Source: Dryas octopetala (lineage: Eukaryota; Streptophyta; Magnoliopsida; Rosales; Rosaceae). Taken from it: a stretch of DNA of 64,000 nt. Shown here piece by piece: positions 45,254-55,400 of this stretch (position 1 is its first letter; the number at the start of each line of letters is the position of its first letter). Position numbers and translations under genes: made by a program. The stretch lies in assembly GCA_963921425.1 (NCBI GenBank), contig OY992832.1:15660835-15724834 (forward strand), written 5' to 3'. Below the pieces are notes generated by a model. That model saw nothing but the letters and a program-made list of their open reading frames with translations, was not told the origin of the DNA and did not search any database.

Positions 45254-47096
45254 ATGCCCCTAACTCTCTCACCCAGCTCTCTCCAACCCTCCACATTCCC
45301 ATTTACCCATCATTCTTCACAAAATTACATCTTCACCCAGCCATGGCTTCCGCACGCGCTTCTCCGGAAGCGACCCACGACCCTAATTTCCTGCGTTTCG
45401 ACCCGACCCAGAAGAAATACGGGAACGAAGACCGAGGACTCCGATGCCCATGATGTGGTTCGTACGCTCATGAGGAGCTTCAGTGACAAAGAGCCCCTGT
45501 TGAAGACGCTCAACAAGTACGTTCGGATTGTGAGGACTGAGCATTGCTTTCTGCTTTTCGAAGAGCTTGGGAAGTGTGACAAGTGGCTTCAGTGCTTAGA
45601 GGTCAGCTCTTTTCTTCAATCTTTGTGCAATTTGAGCTTCTGGGTCTTTGGAAAGATGTGTTTTTTCATACTTAGTCATTCTGCGTGTAAAAATATATGT
45701 GGATTAGAATGCTATATGTTATTTTGGAAATTAGGCAATTTTGATTATAGTTTTGTCACAAGTTTGAAGGACAAAATATGTGATTGTTAGTTAGTTGGGT
45801 TTTGGTTAACTTGATAATATAGAACTAATTTGAAGTTTAGACATATCAGTTACAATGTGAGCATTTTCTAGCCGCGATTATGATAGGGTGGAAGATAGCT
45901 TCACTTACATAACCCACACTCAGGTGTTCAGATGGATGCAAAAACAGCGCTGGTACGTTGCTGATAATGGCGTTTATTCGAAACTGATTTCGGTTATGGG
46001 AAAGAAAGGCCAAACCCGGATGGCCATGTGGCTCTTCTCTGAGATGCGTAATAGTGGGTGCCGGCCTGATACTTCTGTTTACAATGCACTCATCTCGGCT
46101 CACCTCAACAGCAAGGACAAAACAAAGGCTTTGGACAAAGCTCTCGGGTACTTTGACAAGATGAAGGGAATGGAACGGTGTCAACCCAACATTGTGACAT
46201 ACAACATTCTTTTGAGAGCTTTTGCCCAAACTCGAAATGTAGAGAAAGTTAGTGCTTTGTTTAAAGATCTTGATGAGAGCATTGCTTCCCCTGATATCTA
46301 TACGTATAATGGTGTAATGGATGCATATGGGAAAAATGGGATGATCAGAGAAATGGAATCTGTGCTTTCTCGCATGAAAAGTAATCAGTGTAAGCCCGAC
46401 ATCATCACCTTTAATCTACTGATTGATTCATATGGGAAGAAGCAACAATTTGATAAGATGGAACAGGTATTTAAGAGCTTACTTCGTTCCAGGGAGAAAC
46501 CAACGCTCCCTACATTTAATTCAATGATCGTAAATTATGGGAAGGCAAGACTTAAAGAGAAAGCGGAAGATGTATATAAGAAGATGACTGATATGAAATA
46601 CAGACCAAGCTTCATAACATATGAGAGTCTTATCATGATGTATGGGTTCTGTGATAGTGTTTCACGAGCTAGGGAGATATTTGACAAGTTGGCTGATTCT
46701 GGACCGGAGGTAAAGGTGTCAACGTTCAATGCGATGCTTGATGTTTACTGCTTGAATGGTTTGCCCATGGAAGCAGAGAAGCTTTTTGCGAGTGGAAATA
46801 GTATTGGGGTACGTCCAAATGTATCAACATATAAACTTCTTTACAAGGCTTACACTAAAGCTAACATGAAGGAGCTTCTAGAGAAACTGCTGAAGAGCAT
46901 GGAAAAAGATGGTATTGTCCCTAATAAGAGGTTCTTTCTAGAGGCTCTGGGAGCATTTTTGTCTTCACCAGGGAGTCCGGGATCTGTGAGTGCCACAACT
47001 GGTTTGAGCAGTTCAAAAGATGGCACAACTGGTTTGAGCAGGTCAAAAGAAGGCGCAAATGGTTTGAGCAGGTCAAAAGATGGCGCAAAAACTTAG
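45254..47096 (+). CDS. PPR5: Chloroplast P-class PPR protein, PPR5/At4g39620-like
   Basis: Exon 1 is 45254-45601 (116 codons) and exon 2 is 45924-47096. The intron of 322 bp has GT and AG ends in phase 0 and joins ...KWLQCLE to VFRWMQKQRW. The product is 506 residues. The first ~50 residues are Ser/Thr/Pro/Arg-rich like a plastid transit peptide. After DKEPLLKTLNKYVRIVRTEH come about nine to ten 35-residue PPR motifs (for example YNALISAHLNSKDK, TYNGVMDAYGKNGMIREMES, TFNLLIDSYGKKQQFDKMEQ). There is no DYW or E domain. From memory, the whole resembles Arabidopsis At4g39620 (EMB2453) and maize PPR5, which stabilises the group II intron-containing trnG-UCC precursor in chloroplasts. The tail carries three 10-residue repeats (TTGLSxSKxG type). 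The start was chosen as the first ATG; the frame is open upstream to 45170 but without ATG. Confidence 0.92.
46994..47089 (+). repeat. 30-bp tandem repeat encoding the PPR protein tail
   Basis: Three copies of acaactggtttgagcaggtc followed by aaaagatggc (with small changes) encode TTGLSSSKDG, TTGLSRSKEG and ANGLSRSKDG just before the stop. In-frame minisatellite; its copy number is likely variable. Confidence 0.9.
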
Positions 47097-48474
47097 GTGG
47101 AATAACTTGGTTAGCATATTGATCAGTCTTCTGTTAGACTCAGGCTCAAAGCAAAGTTAGCATATTAAACACAGCTTGCGGAGACTTATAGGACAACAGG
47201 TAAATGACTGCAGGAGGCGTAGCCACCGGTAAAAGACTTATAGGACAACGAAGCTAATTCTTCTTCTTGAGACTTATTAGAAAGAATAGTAATCTTTTTT
47301 CTGCAAGAGATTTTTTTTTTTTTTTTTTAATTGTGTAGTTCATTCTTCTTTCTGTTCTTCACAATGTAGTTGGTGGTGGCACCCGTAGCTTCTATGACCA
47401 GGTTGCTTCTTTTGTGTATTGTACTGTGTAAACCATAAATGTTAAGTGGAGTAATTGGTGTATTTCTTTGGTAAGTTTCTCAAATAAATCACAAAGCATT
47501 TGAAAAAATAGTCCTTAATATGCTTTATCCCCCATTACATTTATTACTTGGGAGCCTACCTCAATGTCAATTATTTGACTATTTGTAGGACAAACATTTC
47601 CAGAATCTTATTTAACATCTATGCATCACCATTATTATTGCTCATTTGCTCTCGTACATTATTTCCTGAGACTCCTGATGATCAAATGACCTTTAACACA
47701 GGCAATACCTGCTCTATAGGCAGATTTAGTGCGAATGGTACCAGCAGAGACAAGAAGACACAGTTTATTAAAACTGGATAATTATACATGGAAATTCTTT
47801 ATGAGATATTGAATCTTTTTAAAATGCAACAGAAATTGCTGAATGCAACAGAAGCTAAAACGATTTTTTAAGCTGAATGTTGTTTGGCATTAATGGCAAA
47901 TCTAAAAGTCCCTGGCTACGTTTGAGTGACCAAAAGCTGGAATCAAATCAAAACATATAATAAACAGTTGGAAGTATTGAGTTGAGAATAGGGCTGAGTA
48001 GCATGTCACTATGATCTGGTTTAATCAATGTCCATATCCAGACATATAGCTTTGCTACACTGCCTCTAATTTTGGGCATTACTCAAGAAAATGAAGAAGA
48101 AAAAAACACACAAGGATTGTATACAAGGAAAATGCCAGGCTATCTTTTTACATATATCTCATCCAAAGGTGCTAGTGCATTGAACAAGAGCAATTTCAGG
48201 TATTAAAGTGAATTGGCAAGTAGTGCATACCCTTGAAGCATTACTGACTACTTGAGCAATTTGAAGCCAGCCATCCCTCTTCTAACTCCGCCAATAAGTC
48301 CAGATATAGTTTTAGCATTTGAACATTTAAGTTTGGAAATTCTTGTTTTCATGCATCAAGACATTCTCATATAGACCAAGTGTCATGTATCCTTGTATAA
48401 TATTTGGGTCCGGCCTTGATTCTCATGACCTAAGTACTGATACGAAAATTTCATGAACGAAAAGTTAAATTTGA
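47097..48474. other. 3' flank of the PPR gene, nothing coding
   Basis: A T17-18 run lies at about 47311-47328. The segment 47565-47625 (aattatttgactatttgtag, gacaaacatttccagaatct, ta-t-taacatcta) repeats 35056-35112 downstream of the P450. No gene was recognised. Confidence 0.5.
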
Positions 48475-48975
48475 CTTCTTTTTTTGGTCGAAGGATATTC
48501 ATTAAAGCCCAAAGGGCACCAAAAAGAAACTCAGACCGCCCAGGCCCAAGAAACATTGATGAAAGCATCAAACAAATAGAGCAAAAAACAATTAAAGACA
48601 ACAAAGGAGTCGAAGCCAATATTACCCCAGAAGGTACAAAAGTAACGAAAGTCCCATAAGCAACAAAACTAAAAGTAGACAACAACATCGCGCTCAACTT
48701 CACCATGGACGTTTTTGGGGCTTGGCAATCCATCCTGATTCCTGAGACAAGACTAAGGACTGGAGAAGGTGGTCGGTGTTAGCAGAGGCGGAGCTAGAAA
48801 TTTTTTTTTCCTGGGGGGGCCATTATAAAATTTTTTCTAAAATATATATGTATAGAACTACATGTGGGTTGGGGGCCAGAGCCACCTTAGGCACACATGT
48901 TGCTCCGCCCCTGGGTGTTAGCCCACCTCTGCAGAATATATGATCGTCAACTTTCACAAACCCGTCTTGATTTTT
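48475..48975 (-). mobile_element. LINE 3' end, minus strand, with a nested MITE
   Basis: A T-run (48478-48485) followed by ggtcgaaggatattcattaa agcccaaagggcaccaaaaa matches the other minus-strand LINE ends at 25858 and 30345 and continues further. The minus strand has a short frame (SEFLFGALWALMNILRPKK) like the end of a LINE ORF2. It is interrupted by a hAT MITE at 48783-48913. The right boundary is uncertain. Confidence 0.6.
48783..48913. mobile_element. 131-bp hAT MITE with perfect 8-bp TSD
   Basis: The termini cagaggcggagctaga and, complemented, caggggcggagcaaca share the CAGnGGCGGAGC hAT-type end. Flanks are ggtgttag at 48775-48782 and 48914-48921. It is inserted in LINE-derived sequence. 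Confidence 0.9.
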
Positions 48976-49009
48976 CCATAGAATGGAATCACTTGTAATG
49001 ATTTACACA

Positions 49010-49600
49010 AAACACCCATGTGGGAACATTGCCTTGATTTTGATTGTGTGACAGGTCTAACTATTCCAAATGTAATGAGTTTCTTAGTATGTATGGGAAC
49101 TCGAGTAGGGCTAAGGATCCCAAATTTGTATATTAATTTTAAATCTCAAATAATGTGTTAGTACTTTATTGATTCATATATAGTCCACCCAAATGATTAT
49201 TAATTTTATATAAGTAAAACACTGACACGTGTATTTAAGATTCAAATTTGGGATCTCTAGCATTATTGATGGGAACTCAGTTATGATGCAAGAAGACATA
49301 CTCAATGACCAAAGTTTAGGCATCTTATAGATGCTTGAGTTGTCGAAAGTTAATGATAATTAGTCATTAGAGGAAAGATGAAGATACTCAAGACTCTAGA
49401 GTTGTGAGAACTTATCAAACTCCACAACACCACTCAAGCTATTTGATGATAGATCAACCATTCTAATGTTCACAAGTTGAAAGATTGACTTCGGAAGCAA
49501 GCCAGTAAGTTGGTTATTTCTGAGGCTTAAATTCCAAAGATGGCAATTCTTTTCAAACCAAGTGTGTCTAGTGTCACAAAACAAATGACATCAAGGGAAA
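49010..49600 (-). pseudogene. LRR receptor-like protein relic D
   Basis: The minus strand reads LRR text (NLSLRNNQLTGLLPKSIFQL, VNIRMVDLSSNSLSGVVEFD) at 49584-49396. After a small MITE, segments cognate to 27640-27740 of the intact RLP follow (ccatgtgggaac-ttgccttga). Stops and gaps abound. It is one of five RLP copies; orientation is the same as the RLP at 26273-29319. Confidence 0.75.
49103..49268. mobile_element. 166-bp MITE with 10-bp TSD inside RLP relic D
   Basis: The ends gagtagggctaaggatccca and, complemented, caataatgctagagatccca, both continuing aatttg, are imperfect inverted repeats. Perfect direct repeats atgggaactc at 49093-49102 and 49269-49278 flank it. The relic's LRR codons are continuous once it is ignored. 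TSD length suggests Mutator type. Confidence 0.8.
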
Positions 49601-50175
49601 TGAAAATGAAAAGAAAATTCTTCTCAGAGAACAAATATCAATGTCCCTACTCCCTCGTAACACCGGCATATATGACTATGTTCCCATTCTACAATAACCA
49701 CTAGAAATACTGGAGGACCTGTCCATGTCTGTTAACGTTGCAACAGAAGTCAGTTCTGTAGAAATTTAATTAAACAAGGTTTTCCATCAAGTCCTTGGAG
49801 TTGGTGGATTGAAAGCCACTTCCAAGTAAATTAAACTGGGGACTTACAGTGCAGATATATGTCATCTAAATTACAAGCATCTTTAATCCAAAAATAAAAA
49901 CTTCTCCTCATCTCCTGAAAGCTTACATGCAATTAATCAAACAACTAAACCACAAAGTTTATGAGGATTTAATTATCACCCGTTTTAAACCACGGCCCAT
50001 CCTGACTAATACATATTATCAGTGGCTAATTAATTAAAGTCAGGAGCACGTGGTTTGGAATTCTTGATTACTTGTTGGACAAACAAACTAGAAAGAGACT
50101 CATAAAGTTCAACTTTGCTTAATTTTGCTCAGAGCTCTGCCAAAATGATACGTTATTAAATTTGTGGGTAAAAAG
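49601..50175. other. RLP upstream-type flank
   Basis: Segments at 49712-49750 and 49985-50060 (aattaattaaagtcaggagcacgtggtt) match the upstream region of the RLP gene at 29640-29690 and 29850-29880. It is therefore the decayed promoter of relic D. Confidence 0.5.
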
Positions 50176-50207
50176 CGCTAGAAGGAGGGCTTGAAGCCTT
50201 GAACCTC

Positions 50208-50240
<33 letters not shown>

Positions 50241-50257
50241 AACTGAGCTATTCCAGC
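50176..50257 (-). tRNA. tRNA-Asn(GUU)-like gene with 8-bp T-arm duplication
   Basis: The minus strand reads gctggaatagctcagttggt ... gtggctgttaaccac ... ccttctagcg, i.e. acceptor stem GCTGGAA/TTCTAGC, D arm with A box, and anticodon arm with GTT. This matches plant nuclear tRNA-Asn from memory. The T arm reads ggaggttcaaggcttcaagccctcc: the loop contains a near-tandem 8-bp duplication (ggttcaag, gcttcaag), giving 82 instead of 74 nt and altering the B box. The stem GGAGG/CCTCC can still pair around a 15-base loop. There is no intron. It is probably a tRNA pseudogene. T-run terminators are present: aaaa at 50171-50174 reads as TTTT just 3' of the gene. Confidence 0.82.
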
Positions 50258-50905
50258 TTTTGCAGTAATCCATATGCAATTTTATTTTCTGTTTCTTTAA
50301 GCATGCAATAACCATTGACTGACCAAATTTATCAACCTGCGTAATTGATAATTACATATTGATATTGCCATCATTTGACAGGGTAACACGTGCTTCTGAT
50401 TTATGAAATTTCTGGTTTATTTGATTCGAGATCAATCTGGGTGAGCAAACTAAATTGATTGATGATAAATATGATATTGGACACAAAAACCTTTATATTT
50501 TTTAGAAATAAATAAATAATCTAGCAAAATCATATTATTTTACAGAGGGATCCACTCAATTCCAACATGTCTGAGGGTCGACCCTTACTTTTCATAACAA
50601 GCCTAACGAATCAAAGAGAAATTCTCCACAAAACCACATTAATAGGATACTGAGTACTGGAAAGTTAAGGCCAGACATTTAGGCTTCATTTCAACCACAA
50701 AAGTCCACAGCTAGATTAAATTCTCAATATCATCAATTATTTGCATGTACTAAAGCATACAACATTTGTAGCAGAATATAGCCAAAAAGACACTGCAACC
50801 TTTGACTGTAACATGATCTCCCAGTTCCAATGGTTCAGCACAAGCTCAAATGAGATCATAGTCAACATGGATGTGTGATTTGTGGAACGATTCATTGATT
50901 TATTT
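50258..50905. other. Intergenic DNA, nothing recognised
   Basis: AT-rich non-coding sequence between the tRNA-like gene and RLP relic E. Confidence 0.5.
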
Positions 50906-51324
50906 GGATCTTAATCACAACTTGTCGACAAGTATACCACAACTACTTCCATGGAAAAACCTTGTTTATCTCCAATCTCTCTCCAATTTTCTCCAAGGAC
51001 AGCTTCCGATTTGACCACCTTTCACTTATGTCTTTTCTGTACGTATCAAACAATCAATTGACTGGAGTGCTGCCTTCAACGATTTGCAACGATTTGCAAC
51101 AATCAATTTAGTGGTCCTTTGACAACAAAATATTTCTACTACTTGATGTGCATATATGATAAACGTTCGAGAAGATGAAATGAAATATATGGGAGAAGAC
51201 TATTACCAAGACAGTGTGCTAGTAACAATGAAAGGGTTGTACGTTGAATTGGTGAAAATACAAACCATGTTCACAACCATTGATTTCTCAAGCGATAGTT
51301 TTGAAGGAGAGATTCCAAAGGTGA
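50906..51324 (+). pseudogene. LRR receptor-like protein relic E, 5' half
   Basis: Plus-strand LRR text equivalent to the intact RLP around QLLPWVNLEILDLS...LLQGQLLIPPPS is followed directly by text equivalent to NQFSGLLPTKYLENLM and KGLYVELVKIQTMFTTIDFS. About 140 codons are thus deleted at 51085-51105, where acgatttgca is tandemly duplicated. Stops and frame changes are present. The frame breaks at GEIPKV where the gypsy element is inserted. The 3' half continues at 63654. Confidence 0.85.
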
Positions 51325-52390
51325 TGTTTGTGGGAAAATCCACATCAATCCGAACAGCCAATCACAGCTCGACACGTGGCTGGTCAACATCCACCTCGGA
51401 GTTTGACTCTCAGTGGTCAAAACTTTGACCCCCACGTCATCACCACTCGGCATCGCCTCTGCCAGCTCAGACCGGATCTCCACGCCGGCCCTCCATGTTC
51501 GGTCCGAGCCGAACCGATGATCTTCCATGGGATCGAGTGTCCATCTTCCCACGATCATCCCGGTCCGGCTCGGCTCGGCACAGGAGATGGCCTCTTTTCG
51601 GGTTCTGGCGTCGACCAGTTAGAGCTCGGAAAGACCCCCAGTCTATGGGACCGGCTCGGCCTGGAATCCCATGCCCGATCCGACCACACATGGACTTCGT
51701 GTCTTCACATGAAAACATGTGTTCGTATCGGCTCGGCTCGGCTCTCCGCCGCCATTCCCAGGAAGATCACGATGGGACGAACCGCCACACTTGAATGCAC
51801 CTGACACAATCTTCTGACAGACAGAATATCAGGCTTGCATTCATGACTGTTGGACAGTTTGCCTGGACCTTCCAACCTTGCATTTAATGGAGCATTCAAT
51901 GCAGCATTCAATGCTGAGGAAGCAAGCAGCTGAGCATGCAACTAGGTCTGACCAGGTGCGTGGGTCTCTGGCAACCATTCATTCACATGCAGGTAACTTA
52001 TTCATTAAGTTTTCCTTTGCCTATATAAGGCACCACATATGCACAAAATGAAGCATCTAGCAATCTATCAATACACACGCTAAACACTTTGCATTTCCAT
52101 CCAAAAAAGAGCCTACCCAACTTGCTGAGAATAACCCAGAACATTTGCCTTGTTCTTCCCATTCTCCCAAGTTCTTCCTTTGTTCTTCCTCATCCACCAT
52201 CAAACACCACCACTGATTTCATCATCGGAGTGTGTTTGGCTGGTACCACACCGGTCCATCTCCTTTGATCTTGTTTTTGTCTACAGGAAGATCTCAACCA
52301 GCATCCACTTCATCATCCAGCGAAGCACTTGATCAGCCAGATCAGCATATCTAAGTTGTTGCATCTACCTTACGAGAATTTGCATCAACA
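51325..52390 (+). repeat. 5' LTR of the gypsy element
   Basis: 1066 bp, begins tgtttgtggg and ends gcatcaaca. A TATA box (cctatataaggc) lies at about 52020-52031, with a probable transcription start about 30 bp on. Subterminal gagccga/tcggctcgg words are frequent. Confidence 0.96.
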
Positions 52391-52410
52391 GATTGGCGCC
52401 GTCTGTGGGA
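52391..52410 (+). promoter_or_regulatory. Gypsy primer-binding site
   Basis: Immediately inside the 5' LTR the sequence is gattggcgccgtctgtggga. The ttggcgcc(g) core is the usual PBS text of plant Tat-type gypsy elements. The exact priming tRNA is not assigned here (tRNA-Arg is commonly cited for relatives). Confidence 0.7.
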
Positions 52411-52473
52411 AGCTGACTTCAGCCGTTGTGTTCATCACCGCAAACGCTAAGCTCTTCCTCCACGCAAGTCATC

Positions 52474-55400
52474 ATGACTACCATATTTCGGGACACCAGT
52501 TCTTCTTCAGGAGCGTCTCAGAATGATGAACAACATCAGCCTGAGACACCTGAGAAAACGAGGGGAGCACAACTCCCCAGGACGCCAAAGTCCAAAGGTT
52601 CCTCCAAAATCCGAGCCGCTCACAAACTCCTTAAGGAGAGTCAGCGACATCTGGCCGCTGAGAATGCACTCCTGAAGCAGAATAATGAGCTGCTCGCAAA
52701 ACAGGCCGAGCTGGCCGGGGAACTTGCACGCCACCGTGCTCAACTTGAGAATAGTGGGGGATCGGGCTTCCGATCGCGCCGGACCCGAACCGAGCAGGAG
52801 GTCCTTTCGCCGTCTCCTTCTCGGCAAAGCACTCCTGCCGAGCCGAACGACCAGACCGATCAGCAGGACTCGGATCACGTCTTCCCGGGCTTCGAGGACA
52901 TGCCCCCGGCCGAACAGGCCGAATGCCTGAACGCCCACCGTCTTCTTCAGCAAAAACAGGCGGCTTTCGGGAAACGTGCCCCCAGGAATTCGGGCGGAGA
53001 CCGTGCCGACCCGAATACAAATCGACGACCCCCGGCCCAATCAAGGTTGGGGGCCAACAGTCCTGCCGGTTCGGCCGAAACCAGGGGCCCGATTCGGAAT
53101 AGACTCGGCCCTATCGCCAGTCAGGATCCTTCCCCATCAGGAACTCACTCGGGGAGGCGATCAGTGAGCGACCGACTGGGGTCCACCATGATCATGTCGG
53201 ATCGACAACCGGCAAGCGAGAGGCTCACTCGTCAGCCGGTGAGTGAGAGACTCGGCAACCAGGCCGAGTGCTCAGGGGAAAATGCGGCCGAGCCGACCCC
53301 GCCCAATGTGGAAAATCTTGTTCGGACTTTGGTCCAGGACCAGATCCGAAGCGTCCACGATCGGCTCGGACATGTCGAGGTCTCCAGGGGGTATACCGGT
53401 AGAGCCGACCACGGGGAGGAACTTCCCCTCCCGTACACCAGCAGAATCATGGATGCTGAGGTCTCCCGCGACACCAAGCCCCCCAAGATGGATCAGTATG
53501 ACGGGACCAAGGATCCCTACGACCATCTTGACAGCTTCAGATACGCCATGGAGGCCCGCCAGGCATCTGAAGCCACGAAGTGCAGAATTTTCCCTTCGAC
53601 CTTGAAGGGCTCGGCTCGGGGTTGGTTCCGAACCCTCCAACCGAACTCCATCGACTCCTTCTCCGACCTCCGGAGGGCCTTCCTGGCGAGATATCGGGTT
53701 GTATCCGAACGACTCTACAACTTGAACGATATGTCGCTCATCAAGCAGCAGGAGGGGGAGAGCCTCAAGGCCTATCTGATCCGCTTCAACATCGAATATA
53801 CGAAGTGCGACGATTGCGACGATAGGTCAGCTAAGAATGCCCTCATGCAAGGCCTGCACGCCGGGGGACTCCGCTCCCACTTGATGAGGAACCCTCCCTC
53901 CACCTACGATGAGCTTTCTGCCGAAGCCACTAAGTGGGCGCGAGCTGAGGAGTGGGATGCTCAGGTGGAGGCCCTGAATCCCAGGCCGACCTCGGCCAAG
54001 AGGAAGGAGGGAGAGGTTGCAACTCCCAAACCCCAGGTCCAATCCAAGAAGACCAGGACCGAGGAGCCACGCCAACTCCTAGGCAAGGGACCCAAGTTTG
54101 TCCAGTACACGGAGTACACTCCCCTCAACGCCGGTCTGGAGACAATCTACTCCAAGGTCAAGGACCAACTCCCAGTCGCAAGGGAGATCAAGGGACCACC
54201 CCCAGACAAAATCAAGGAGGGCGTCTTCTGCAAGTACCATTCCAATCACGGCCACGTCACGGGTGATTGCTACGCCCTCCGCGACGGGATTGAGACTCTT
54301 GCCCGGGCGGGTAAGATCAATCAATTCCTGGCCGGTGGGCCTAGGGTACCCAAGGCCGCGCCGAAGAAGCCCACCAACACCATCGAGGTCCAGGATGCTG
54401 CCATCGGATCAATCGGCGGGGGACCAACCTTCGTGGGGAGCTCGAACCGATCCCAGAAGGAGTATGTCAGACAGGCGGCTCAAGCTCACGAGTCCTTGTC
54501 GATCCAGGCAGGTCAGCCCAGCACTTCCAAAAGACAGCGGAAGGACTGGGCGCCGGTCACCTTTGAGCCGAACGAGGCAAACGAGATCATCTTCCCCCAC
54601 TATGATCCGGTCGTCATAGTGGCTGAGGTGGCCGGGACAACCATTGCGCGCTCCTTCGTCGATGGAGGGAGCTCAGTCAACATCCTCTACCACTCTGCGT
54701 TCGCGCAGATGGGCATTGGCGAGGATAAGCTGGAGGCCGATACACCTGCCTTGGTCGGGTTCGGGGGAGAAGTGGTTCAGCCCCTCGGACACATTTACCT
54801 TCCCCTTTCGCTCGGGAAGGGACCGATCAAGAAGACCTGCATGACGTACTTCATTGTCGTCAAACGGCCATCAGCCTACAACATCATTCTGGGCAGACCG
54901 GCTCTGGTCGACCTTGACTGCATCGTCCATTACGCCAACCTCCTCATCAAATGTCCGGTGGGCGACGACTGCATCGTCATTCAGGGAGACCAGTGCTCGG
55001 CTCGGTCGTGCTACGCAGCTTCGATCAAGCAGAAGGGTCAGCTGCCGAACTCGCAGGAGCTTGACTCCATCGCCGATTCGGGCAGGTGGCCGAGGGCGGA
55101 AACATTTGACTTCACTTCCGAGCCGAACCCAGAATCTCGGCCCCTTCCCGCCGAGGCCTGGGAGGAAGTGCCGATCTCGGCCGAGACACCGGATCGGCTC
55201 GTCCGAGTGGGGACTCAGATCGGCCCCGAACAACGTTCTGCCATCGTTGACTTCCTCCGTGCCAACGCGGAAGTGTTCGCCTGGTCTTACGATGACATGC
55301 CAGGCATATCGTCTGACGTGATCACCCACAGGCTGAACACCGACCCGGGATGCAAACCGGTCCGTCAGAAGAGGAGGTCATACGATCCGGTCCGATACGC

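Noticed and set aside
51467..51941. Frames inside the LTRs (also at 62730-63204)
   Set aside because: The same translations occur in both LTRs, but composition is biased and no family resemblance exists; LTR sequence is non-coding.
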